Source of the DNA: Prevotellaceae bacterium UBA1726
Lineage (GTDB): Bacteria; Bacteroidota; Bacteroidia; Bacteroidales; Bacteroidaceae
Direction of reading: 5' to 3'
Assembly (NCBI GenBank): GCA_002316005.1
Contig: DCIM01000053.1
Span: 1-9,186 of the forward strand
DNA: 9,186 nt
Shown here: piece by piece, positions 1 to 6,243 of the stretch
How the letters are laid out: every line of letters begins with the position of its first letter
Position numbering within the stretch: the first letter of the stretch is position 1
Made by a program: the position numbers and the translations under genes
Notes under the pieces: generated by a model
Seen by the model: only the letters and a program-made list of their open reading frames with translations
What the model was told of the DNA's origin: nothing
The model's database searches: none

Positions 1-68
1 AACAACAGAAAACATTATTTTTCCCAATAATATTCAACAAAAGTTGTTTATAGTTGTTCTCTGTTGTT
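1..68 (-). other. Non-coding 3' region with a three-stem inverted-repeat structure
   Basis: This lies downstream of the minus-strand glycosyltransferase that ends at 101. Bases 1-13 (AACAACAGAAAAC) are the inverse complement of 56-68 apart from one position. On the minus-strand RNA that position becomes a G-U wobble, so the outer stem would be 13 continuous pairs. Two smaller hairpins sit inside: 14-19 with 26-31 (ATTATT/AATAAT) and 36-40 with 44-48 (AACAA/TTGTT). Together they resemble a three-way junction. A short GCCC-GAAA-GGGC hairpin at 71-82 lies between this and the stop codon. It could be a 3'-end stabiliser, a terminator-like element or a small repeat. There is no clear U-run, so a classic intrinsic terminator is not demonstrated. 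The outer stem begins at window base 1 and may continue beyond it. Confidence 0.35.
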
Positions 69-100
69 GAGCCCGAAAGGGCGACCCATAAGATAGGCTT

Positions 101-1147
101 TTACTTGTGCTTGTCGCGACCGAGCCATTTGTTCACTCGCTTGCGGAAAGCCTTTGTTATGACAGAGAAATTGCCATAACGCAGATTCAACAGCAACTCC
201 TCGAGCGAATACATCACCTTTATTCCAGGATGACCCCACGCATTTCTTCTGTAGACCGCCTCTTTGAAAGGTTTGTATTCCACAACCTCGGCAGGATGAA
301 CCAAAGGGAAGTCAATCTCAAAGCGTTTCATCGTGAACTGCTTGCGTAGGTTATGAGGCATTGTCTTCAACGAACCCTGGAAATGAGTAGAGTCGTCAGT
401 CACACCCTTATTATTAATAAGGTTATATGTAGGCATGATGGCAATACCATCGTTCAACAGCATTGACGCCCAGAAAATGCTTTCATAGAAAGCCTTGCCC
501 GCCGCCTTGTGGTCGCGACACATTGGAAGAAAATCCGAGCGGAGTTTCTTTTCCTTCACCACACGCTCTACCTTGGCGAGCTTCTCCTTGTCCTCAAGCC
601 ACGAATATTCGGCATCCCAAGTGTCAATTACTCTTTTCCAAGAAGCCCATCCCCATATTGAGAAGACAGATGTGAAGAAGTAAGAAGGCCCTTCCTGCCC
701 CTCCCTACTTAGGGCGGGAACAGACTCTTCGGCATTAAATCCTGCAATCATCCATACGCGCTCGTCGTTCTCGTATTTGTCGAGAAGTTCCTTGCAGAAA
801 GGGAAAAACGCCTGCGATGGTACATCATCATCCTCAAGGACAATACATTTGTCGGCCATGGAGAATGCCCATTTCTGCGACAGATACTCTGAAGGGTCGC
901 AACCGTAGTTCTTCTCCTGGTAGAGACGATGAACTTCACATTCCCAGTCAATGTTTGCATCACTGACTACTTCGCGACAGCCGTTTATTCCCTCCATATC
1001 ACGCTCGCCTCGCGGTCCGTCCTGATAAAGGAAAAGGCGCGAAGGGCGTGCCTTCTTCACTTCCTCGAAAACCTCAGCAAGGTGGTCGGGACGATTGAAG
1101 AAGAGTATCAATACTGCGACATCTATCTTGTATGGATTTGTTGCCAT
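101..1147 (-). CDS. Glycosyltransferase, GT-A fold (family 2-like)
   Basis: Predicted cytoplasmic glycosyltransferase of 348 residues that transfers a sugar from a nucleotide-sugar donor during polysaccharide repeat-unit assembly; donor and acceptor cannot be told. The N-terminus (VAVLILFFNRPDHL, about 10-23) is the first Rossmann-like strand of a GT-A protein. An acidic metal-binding motif, LEDDDVPS (about 104-111), serves as the DxD. It is followed by MIAGFNA (133-139) and SYFFTSVFSIWGWASW (155-170), typical of bacterial enzymes related to hypothetical sugar transferases in capsule loci. No membrane segment or signal peptide is evident. The ATG at 1147 follows a -7-like box by about 30 bases and is the only sensible start. 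It is transcribed alone and diverges from the DUF6080-like gene. Residues about 143-154 (VPALSREGQEGP) are encoded by a GC-rich palindromic stretch and may be a small in-frame insertion. Family assignment is good; specificity is unknown. Confidence 0.88.
   Translation of the reverse strand: MATNPYKIDVAVLILFFNRPDHLAEVFEEVKKARPSRLFLYQDGPRGERDMEGINGCREVVSDANIDWECEVHRLYQEKNYGCDPSEYLSQKWAFSMADKCIVLEDDDVPSQAFFPFCKELLDKYENDERVWMIAGFNAEESVPALSREGQEGPSYFFTSVFSIWGWASWKRVIDTWDAEYSWLEDKEKLAKVERVVKEKKLRSDFLPMCRDHKAAGKAFYESIFWASMLLNDGIAIMPTYNLINNKGVTDDSTHFQGSLKTMPHNLRKQFTMKRFEIDFPLVHPAEVVEYKPFKEAVYRRNAWGHPGIKVMYSLEELLLNLRYGNFSVITKAFRKRVNKWLGRDKHK
700..719. repeat. Small GC-rich palindrome inside a glycosyltransferase gene
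   Basis: CCC-T-CCC-TA (700-708) pairs with TA-GGG-C-GGG (711-719) around a two-base centre, with a single T/C mismatch. It lies in an unusually G/C-homopolymeric patch (about 690-720) within the minus-strand glycosyltransferase. In composition and design it resembles the dispersed GC-rich palindromic repeats of Bacteroidales, as I recall them. The frame is kept, adding roughly residues 143-154 between two conserved-looking blocks. Repeat-family membership is inference. Confidence 0.45.
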
Positions 1148-1177
1148 GAGAATCTTTTTAGGTCAGTTATTACCTTG

Positions 1178-1185
1178 CAAAGGTA
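1178..1185 (-). promoter_or_regulatory. Bacteroidota -7 promoter box for the minus-strand glycosyltransferase
   Basis: Read on the minus strand this is TACCTTTG, a match to the Bacteroidota primary-sigma -7 element TAnnTTTG. The ATG of the glycosyltransferase is at 1147, giving a leader of roughly 25 bases. No well-spaced -33 TTTG is visible: the nearest, at 1198-1201, is only 12 bases away. The box is embedded in a palindrome, TTACCTT-GCA-AAGGTAA (1170-1186). Confidence 0.55.
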
Positions 1186-1223
1186 AGAAAAAATAATCAA
1201 ACGAGAAAATTATAGAATGCAAA

Positions 1224-1255
1224 TTGCTGTTTGTAGATAAAAACTATTACCTTTG
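1224..1255 (+). promoter_or_regulatory. Bacteroidota-type promoter for the DUF6080-like/glycosyltransferase pair
   Basis: TACCTTTG at 1248-1255 matches the -7 consensus TAnnTTTG, with TTG at 1224-1226 about 21 bases upstream as a weak -33 element. Transcription would start near 1260, leaving a leader of about 100 bases before the ATG at 1364. The leader contains a CGGCT-TTC-AGCCG hairpin (1290-1302) and a 16-codon open frame beginning at 1303. Confidence 0.5.
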
Positions 1256-1302
1256 CATCGTAATTTTGCTTTTGTGAAGCAACGCGCACCGGCTTTCAGC
1301 CG

Positions 1303-1353
1303 ATGACCGATAAATTCCTCTACGAACCGCTTCGCTACATTGTATCGCATTAA
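1303..1353 (+). other. Possible 16-codon upstream reading frame in the leader
   Basis: An ATG at 1303 opens a short frame, MTDKFLYEPLRYIVSH, that stops at TAA 1351-1353, ten bases before the ATG of the membrane protein at 1364. It begins immediately after the small hairpin 1290-1302. It may be a translated leader peptide coupled to the downstream gene, a remnant of an older gene start, or a chance frame. No ribosome-binding site is convincing and nothing else supports translation. Confidence 0.2.
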
Positions 1354-1363
1354 TAGACAACAA

Positions 1364-2743
1364 ATGAGAGCATTCCTAATACGACATAGAGAGACAATTC
1401 TCATGTTTCTGCTCGGCGTCATCATATTCGGGGCACTGAATCTGCTGATGCTGCAGATGAATTATGACACTTGGACGAATGCGAAATTCGGTCCTTATTC
1501 CGCTTTCCACAAGGGTTGGGAACTGTCGGGATTTGACAACACCACATACATTGCCGTTGCCACATGGCGTCCGCTTTACATCATGATGCGACATCCGCTC
1601 ATCATGTATTTCGTGTATCCCATGTACGAAATGAACGAATACCTTCAGGACCAGTTACATCTCAACTGTTCCATCTTCATTGTTGCGGCAATATGGACTC
1701 ACATAAGCACCCTGGCATGGCTTGTGTTGTATCGCATAATGAGGAAAATCATTTCCCTTTCTGTTGGCCAGAGCCTACTTCTGTGCCTGTTCTATTTCTC
1801 GTTCTCGCACATCATGCTTGCCACCTTTGCTCCTGACCATATGCTTCTGAGTATGACACTTCTGTTGATTATGCTCTACATAAGTGCCAAGGCTGCAAGT
1901 AAGGGCAAGCAACTCGCCACATGGAAATCATTGCTGATGTGTTTCCTTGCCACTGGAATATCAACGACAAACTGTGTGAAGATTTGGCTCATTGACACTA
2001 TGACAATGCAAGGCAGAATCACCGACAGGAAATGGTGGAGCCGCCTCATCTGCCACGGATTGCTGTATCTCATTCCACTTGCCTTCGTGGGTTCACTTTA
2101 TTGGTTTCAGACTGAGACAATCTTTGAGCAAGAGGCCAATTATTCCCAGTCGATGGACCAAAACCTGAAAGAGAAGAATCCTAAGAAATACGAACGCATT
2201 GCAGAGAACTCGAAGAAAGCAAAGGAACAGAACACCGCCAAGCAAATCAGCGACAGCAAATGGTTTCAATGGACCGATTTCTCTCTGCCTCTCATGCCAT
2301 CAGTAGTGGAGAATTTCTTCGGCGAAGGCTTCCAATTGCATGAAGACTACACTTTGCGCGACAGCCATCGTGCAAATCATCGTCCAGACATTGTGGAATA
2401 CAATCACTGGTACTATTATTTCGTTGAAGGCGTGATAGTTCTTCTGCTCGCAATAGGTATCTGGTGCGGAAGGAAAGAACGACTGATGTGGATGGCGTTG
2501 TCGGTGTTTGCATTCGATTGTATCCTGCATTTAGGTTTCCGATTTGCCTTGAACGATGTGTATATCATGACGGCTCATTGGGCTTTCATCATACCAATTG
2601 CCGTGGGCTACACAATGAAGAGTGTCAGTCATTGCTGCGTGAGGAAATACTCATTGATGGGCGTTGTTGCATTATTGACAATTTGGTTGTGGTATCATAA
2701 CCTCTCACTCACTTACGACTTTATATTGAACGCGCAACGATGA
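1364..2743 (+). CDS. DUF6080-like multi-pass membrane protein
   Basis: Integral inner-membrane protein of 459 residues counted from the ATG at 1364. An in-frame TTG at 1340 would add eight residues but is less likely. The sequence resembles, from memory, the Bacteroidales DUF6080 family found beside glycosyltransferases in polysaccharide loci. Recognisable blocks are GFDNTTY (56-62), RHPLIMYFVYPMY (76-88), FAPDHMLLSM (155-164) and TNCVKIW (202-208). Hydrophobic segments lie at about 11-30, 103-123, 136-154, 160-173, 229-247, 353-368, 374-390, 401-416 and 429-445, roughly nine to ten spans. A hydrophilic, Lys/Glu-rich stretch (about 252-345) forms a large loop that is probably soluble. The topology is reminiscent of GT-C transferases or of polymerase-like proteins, but no catalytic motif can be named. 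Its stop overlaps the start of the next glycosyltransferase (ATGA), so the two are translationally coupled and probably act on the same glycan. Confidence 0.8.
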   Translation: MRAFLIRHRETILMFLLGVIIFGALNLLMLQMNYDTWTNAKFGPYSAFHKGWELSGFDNTTYIAVATWRPLYIMMRHPLIMYFVYPMYEMNEYLQDQLHLNCSIFIVAAIWTHISTLAWLVLYRIMRKIISLSVGQSLLLCLFYFSFSHIMLATFAPDHMLLSMTLLLIMLYISAKAASKGKQLATWKSLLMCFLATGISTTNCVKIWLIDTMTMQGRITDRKWWSRLICHGLLYLIPLAFVGSLYWFQTETIFEQEANYSQSMDQNLKEKNPKKYERIAENSKKAKEQNTAKQISDSKWFQWTDFSLPLMPSVVENFFGEGFQLHEDYTLRDSHRANHRPDIVEYNHWYYYFVEGVIVLLLAIGIWCGRKERLMWMALSVFAFDCILHLGFRFALNDVYIMTAHWAFIIPIAVGYTMKSVSHCCVRKYSLMGVVALLTIWLWYHNLSLTYDFILNAQR

Positions 2744-3690
2744 ACCAGCCTACAGTTTCCATTGTGATGGCGACATACAATGGCGAGAAGTATATTCGCC
2801 AGCAGATTGACTCAATTGTAGGTCAGTCCTACCCTATCCATGAACTTATTATCCAAGACGACGGTTCTACTGACGGCACAGTTCAAATCCTCAAGGAGTA
2901 TGAGCAGAAGTATCCGTTCGTTCATGTCTTTGTGAATGAGAAAAACCTTGGCTACAAGGAAAACTTCCGCACTGTGACTCTTCGCGCCACAGGCGATTTC
3001 ATCGGATTGGCCGATCAGGACGACATCTGGTTTGAGAATAAGATTGAGGAACAGGTGAAGGCTATTGGCGAACATGATGTCTGCTACTCACAACACACGA
3101 GAGGAAAGGACATGGAGCATGCTCACATTGTGGATTACAAATGTGCCCCTGAGCGCCAAATGTTTGCTGCAATCGTTGGTCACTCGCTACTGATGACTCG
3201 CGAATATGCTCAGGACAAGCGCAACTGGCTGGGATATATGGCTCACGACATAGGATTGAGTGTGTTTGCGCATTTCAGAAAGGGGATTGTCCACCTTGAA
3301 AAACCACTCAACTGGCATAGAAGTCATGATGACTCTGTATCGACAAAGGTGCATCTCGACTTGTTCAACGACAATTCGCGCAAGCCTACCTGGCAACCTT
3401 ATGTCTATGGTTTTCGCAATTACAGAAAGCAACAGAAAAAGGAAAACTGGCAGAAGTTCTATGGTCGTCTGCTTGAAGAAAGCAGTAATGGCATAAATCC
3501 GCTTGTAAACAAGATGTGCCGACTGATGCTCAGCAAAAGCCCATTAGCCCTGTTGCGACTCTGTTTTATCTGTATGAAACATCGTTCTACAGTATATCCA
3601 GATAAGAAGACATCAGGAATAATGGGTTTGGTAAGGGGATTCTTCTTCCCGTTTATACATTGCTACAACTGTACTTTCTACGACTCGTAG
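2740..3690 (+). CDS. Family 2 glycosyltransferase
   Basis: GT2 enzyme of 316 residues, predicted to act at the cytoplasmic face of the membrane and add one sugar to a lipid-linked repeat unit. The N-terminus VSIVMATYNGEKYIRQQIDS (6-25) and IIQDDGSTDGT (37-47) form the nucleotide-binding half. DQDDIW (92-97) supplies the metal-binding DxD, AHDIGLSVFA (168-177) occupies the usual acceptor/base region, and WHRSHDDSVS (192-201) is typical of rhamnosyltransferase-like GT2 proteins. The C-terminal 50 residues are basic and hydrophobic, perhaps membrane-associating. The ATG overlaps the upstream membrane-protein stop by four bases. Its 3' end overlaps the convergent licD-like gene by 13 bases. The donor sugar is unknown; the rhamnosyltransferase resemblance is only suggestive. 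Confidence 0.9.
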   Translation: MNQPTVSIVMATYNGEKYIRQQIDSIVGQSYPIHELIIQDDGSTDGTVQILKEYEQKYPFVHVFVNEKNLGYKENFRTVTLRATGDFIGLADQDDIWFENKIEEQVKAIGEHDVCYSQHTRGKDMEHAHIVDYKCAPERQMFAAIVGHSLLMTREYAQDKRNWLGYMAHDIGLSVFAHFRKGIVHLEKPLNWHRSHDDSVSTKVHLDLFNDNSRKPTWQPYVYGFRNYRKQQKKENWQKFYGRLLEESSNGINPLVNKMCRLMLSKSPLALLRLCFICMKHRSTVYPDKKTSGIMGLVRGFFFPFIHCYNCTFYDS

Positions 3691-3691
3691 A
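3677..3691. other. Palindrome spanning the overlapping stop codons of two convergent genes
   Basis: TCTACGA-C-TCGTAGA is a perfect inverted repeat with 7-bp arms and one central base. Its core (3678-3690) is exactly the overlap between the plus-strand glycosyltransferase and the minus-strand LicD-like gene. Because of the symmetry both proteins end alike (Tyr-Asp-Ser-stop and Tyr-Glu-Ser-stop), and both stops are TAG. There is no space for a conventional terminator between the operons. Confidence 0.6.
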
Positions 3692-4484
3692 TTTCAGGCA
3701 TCATGAAAAACGCATGAATCTGACGCTTGTCCTCAGGCGGAATATCCATGTAATTGCGATATTGGTCGCTTAGATAAGCATCAGTATTGCCCGGAGCAGG
3801 GAAGGTTTTTCCCTCAAAAGTAATCTCCGACAAAGGGAATATTGTGTCTCGGCGATGATACATTCCACAACCATTGTTGATAGGAATGTTGCTCATGTAT
3901 TCATCCTTTTTGCCAAATGCGTTCCACACCTTCCATACGAAACTGAACAGATAGTATTTCGCTGTAAACCAAGGCCATTCCAATGCCGATTTCAGACTGT
4001 AGTAATGCTGGCGATGCAGTATGCTATAAGACGTGGAAATGCCCTTGGTAAGTTTCTTCAGGAAACCCTTTGGCATCTTTGCGCAAGGAATGAAAGGGAA
4101 GATATCAATGAAGACACCCTTCTTGTATGGTACATTGAATGTGTCGCTGCCCTCAATATAGAGGGAGTTCAAATCGCGCACTTTCACAATCGGCTCCTTT
4201 GCCGTAGGGTCGGTTTCAGGCGATTGGAGAAACATCGTTTCTGGCAATTCAGCCTGTGCCACTTTGCAGAATTCCTGCAATCCTTCAAGAGTCATGGCAA
4301 TGTCGATATCATCGTCCCAAGGAATAAAACCGCCATGACGCACAGCCCCAAGAAGAGTGCCACCGTCAAGCCAATAGTCAATGTTATGGCGCTTGCAGAT
4401 ACGGTCCACTTCCTCAAGGATTCCGAGTTGCTTCAATTGGCACGCACGGAGATTGTCAGCAACATATTTCTTTATGTAGTCCAT
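3678..4484 (-). CDS. LicD-family phosphotransferase
   Basis: Member of the LicD/fukutin-related nucleotidyltransferase-fold family, 268 residues. Characterised relatives move phosphocholine, ribitol-phosphate or similar groups from a CDP-activated donor to a sugar. The hallmark block is intact: YWLDGGTLLGAVRHGG (37-52) followed by IPWDDDIDIAM (54-64), holding the metal-binding Asp cluster. FIDIFPF (125-131) and YHRRDTIFPLSEITFEGK (209-226), with a PGN...YLSDQYRNYM block after it, are the usual C-terminal elements. It is the last gene of the minus-strand operon, 13 bases after the SDR gene. Two cytidylyltransferases upstream could supply its CDP-donor, which argues for polyol- or sugar-phosphate transfer rather than choline, since no LicA/LicB/LicC-like gene is present here. 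The acceptor and the group transferred are inferred only. Confidence 0.88.
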   Translation of the reverse strand: MDYIKKYVADNLRACQLKQLGILEEVDRICKRHNIDYWLDGGTLLGAVRHGGFIPWDDDIDIAMTLEGLQEFCKVAQAELPETMFLQSPETDPTAKEPIVKVRDLNSLYIEGSDTFNVPYKKGVFIDIFPFIPCAKMPKGFLKKLTKGISTSYSILHRQHYYSLKSALEWPWFTAKYYLFSFVWKVWNAFGKKDEYMSNIPINNGCGMYHRRDTIFPLSEITFEGKTFPAPGNTDAYLSDQYRNYMDIPPEDKRQIHAFFMMPEIYES

Positions 4485-4497
4485 TCGATTGATACTT

Positions 4498-5508
4498 TTA
4501 TTTCAGTTGATTGATGGTGTTCTCAAGACTCTCGCGCATTGAGTGGAGAGGTTTCCAACCCAAATCCATAAGGCGGCGGTTAGAGAAAACCGACTTTGTA
4601 ACGGGATTGAATCCACGCTTTTCCACATCCGAAGGGAGTTCTATTCTCACCACTCGCCCACCTATTGACGCTGTCATTTCAGCCAACTCACGAATAGTGA
4701 TGTTTGAGTTGTTGTCGGCGATGTTGTAGGCAAGACCACTTTCACCTTTTAATAATATATATAATAAGGCTGCAGCACAATCCACATCATAGCACCACGA
4801 GCGGAACTGCTCACCAGTACTCTTCATTACGATATCCTCGCCACGGAGTACATTTCTTATAAATTGCGCATACACGCGTGTGTCGCTTTCGGTAAATCCC
4901 GGTCCATAGACATGACAAGGACGAGCAACAAGACATTCAACACCATACTGCTGGGCATAAGCCGCACAGAGGGTTTCGGCAGCGCGCTTTGAAGAAGGAT
5001 AGCACGAACGGGCTGACATTGTGTTCACATAACCGCTGTAGTCCTCATCAAATTCCCTTCCGTCGCCTTCGCCATATATCTCACCCGAAGAGACATAGAC
5101 AAAACGCTCCATTCCGTGCTTTACGCCATAGGTGAGAAGATTGTTCACACCAAGGAAATTGGCGGTCATCACTCCCACAGGGTCGGTACTGAACACGATA
5201 GGATTTGCCCCACTTGCCGCATCAACAATATAATGGAATGTGATATCGCTCTCCAATGGCTGTGTCACATCATACGCAAGGAAATGAAAGCGCTCATTGT
5301 CGGCATATTCAGCGAAAATCCTTTCCGCACGATTTCTGCTACGACCAGAGGCATACACATGGCAATCGGAATCAGCAGCCATCAATACTCTGACAAGACA
5401 CGAACCAATCAATCCTGTTGCTCCTACAACAAGTACATTCTTTCCCGCCAGTTTATCAAAAGGAAGTTCGAGCGAAGCCGCCAAACGAATATCGTCAGAA
5501 TAAGCCAT
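4498..5508 (-). CDS. Extended SDR: NAD-dependent epimerase/dehydratase or CDP-sugar reductase
   Basis: NAD(P)-dependent extended short-chain dehydrogenase/reductase of 336 residues. The Rossmann motif GATGLIG is at 29-35, VYVSSGEIYG at 137-146 supplies the catalytic Ser region, and Y170-P-S-S-K174 is the YxxxK pair. RPCHVYGPG (197-205) and the RSWCYDVDCA block (about 236-245) are typical of nucleotide-sugar epimerases and dehydratases. An ATG at 5508 lies two bases after the upstream cytidylyltransferase stop. An in-frame TTG at 5523 would give 341 residues with an overlap and is less likely. The tight pairing with an IspD homologue recalls pneumococcal Abp1/Abp2 and Mnp1/Mnp2, where an SDR reduces a CDP-ketose to a CDP-polyol. 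A reductase role is therefore plausible, but sequence alone cannot distinguish it from a nucleotide-sugar epimerase. A locally AT-rich codon run lies at about 4750-4770. Confidence 0.87.
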   Translation of the reverse strand: MAYSDDIRLAASLELPFDKLAGKNVLVVGATGLIGSCLVRVLMAADSDCHVYASGRSRNRAERIFAEYADNERFHFLAYDVTQPLESDITFHYIVDAASGANPIVFSTDPVGVMTANFLGVNNLLTYGVKHGMERFVYVSSGEIYGEGDGREFDEDYSGYVNTMSARSCYPSSKRAAETLCAAYAQQYGVECLVARPCHVYGPGFTESDTRVYAQFIRNVLRGEDIVMKSTGEQFRSWCYDVDCAAALLYILLKGESGLAYNIADNNSNITIRELAEMTASIGGRVVRIELPSDVEKRGFNPVTKSVFSNRRLMDLGWKPLHSMRESLENTINQLK

Positions 5509-5510
5509 AG

Positions 5511-6230
5511 TTACTTCATCCAAGGTTCTGGATCGGTATTCTTCATTGCCTTGAACATCTCCACATCCTCAGGCGAAGTCAACTTCAATCCGTTCTTCTC
5601 CGAACCGCGGACAAGATGCTGCTCGTCAACGCCGAGTTCGCCAAAGAGAGTACAAGACGCAACAGTACCGCTGATATTCTCGGCCTTTGCCTTAGCATGA
5701 CCGTCGAGAAGTGTCTTCAGACGATATGTGTGTGGAGTCTGCGTTCTGACAAGGCGCTCACGAGGAATCTCAATCTTGTGGATTGTCTTACCCTTGAGTT
5801 CCATTATCGCCTCCTTACAGATAAGGCCTGTGACAGCATATCCGTATTTCTTGCAGGTTTCGATATTATTGACGATAATCTCTTCCGAAACAAGAGGGCG
5901 AACGCCATCATGCACCAGAATAATATCCTCGTCGCTACAGCCTGCGTCTTTCAAGCCAACAAGACCGTTGTGGATTGACTCCTGATTGCTGTCGCCACCT
6001 TCGAAAATCCATCTCAGTTTCGTAATGTTATACTGATTGGCATAGGCCTGGAGAATAACCTCCCAACCTTTCAGACACACCACGGCAATAGCGTCGATAG
6101 CCTCGCAAAACTGAAATGCCTGAAGGGTATAGACGATAACTGGTTGATTGTCGATACACATAAACTGCTTTGGGATATCCTGTCCCATGCGGTTGCCTGT
6201 GCCACCTGCTGTCAATAATGCTATATTCAT
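5511..6230 (-). CDS. Divergent IspD-family cytidylyltransferase (first copy, next to SDR)
   Basis: GT-A-like nucleotidyltransferase of 239 residues that should form a CDP-linked product from CTP and a phosphorylated substrate. The CTP-binding signature GGTGNRMG...PKQ (9-22), VHDGVRPL (106-113), RTQTPHTY (162-169) and a C-terminal K216 with PED (220-222) are all present. Several positions that usually define IspD or CDP-ribitol enzymes differ. The GGxxR segment reads GGDSN (78-82), so the Arg is Asn. The (V/T)DT segment reads KEA (139-141). TDDxS reads TVAS (189-192). These changes lie on the substrate side, suggesting a substrate other than 2-C-methylerythritol 4-phosphate. It is 13 bases after the second IspD copy and two bases before the SDR start, so it probably functions with the SDR. 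The divergence comparison is from memory of family motifs. Confidence 0.82.
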   Translation of the reverse strand: MNIALLTAGGTGNRMGQDIPKQFMCIDNQPVIVYTLQAFQFCEAIDAIAVVCLKGWEVILQAYANQYNITKLRWIFEGGDSNQESIHNGLVGLKDAGCSDEDIILVHDGVRPLVSEEIIVNNIETCKKYGYAVTGLICKEAIMELKGKTIHKIEIPRERLVRTQTPHTYRLKTLLDGHAKAKAENISGTVASCTLFGELGVDEQHLVRGSEKNGLKLTSPEDVEMFKAMKNTDPEPWMK

Positions 6231-6243
6231 ATATTTTCGTTTA

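Noticed and set aside
1..68. An invertible (phase-variable) promoter flanked by inverted repeats
   Set aside because: The arms are only 13 bp with 42 bases between, much shorter than known Bacteroides invertible promoters, and no -7 box lies inside. An RNA structure fits better.
3855..4514. A 219-codon plus-strand open frame
   Set aside because: It is antisense to the LicD-like gene, whose conserved motifs leave no doubt about the coding strand. The translation has no recognisable domain.
4745..4770. AT-rich TTATTAAAAGG-like stretch as a programmed frameshift site in the SDR
   Set aside because: The SDR frame continues without interruption with conserved residues on both sides, and there is no overlapping alternative product.
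5116..5700. A 194-codon plus-strand open frame
   Set aside because: It runs antisense across the SDR and the first cytidylyltransferase and has no motif support.
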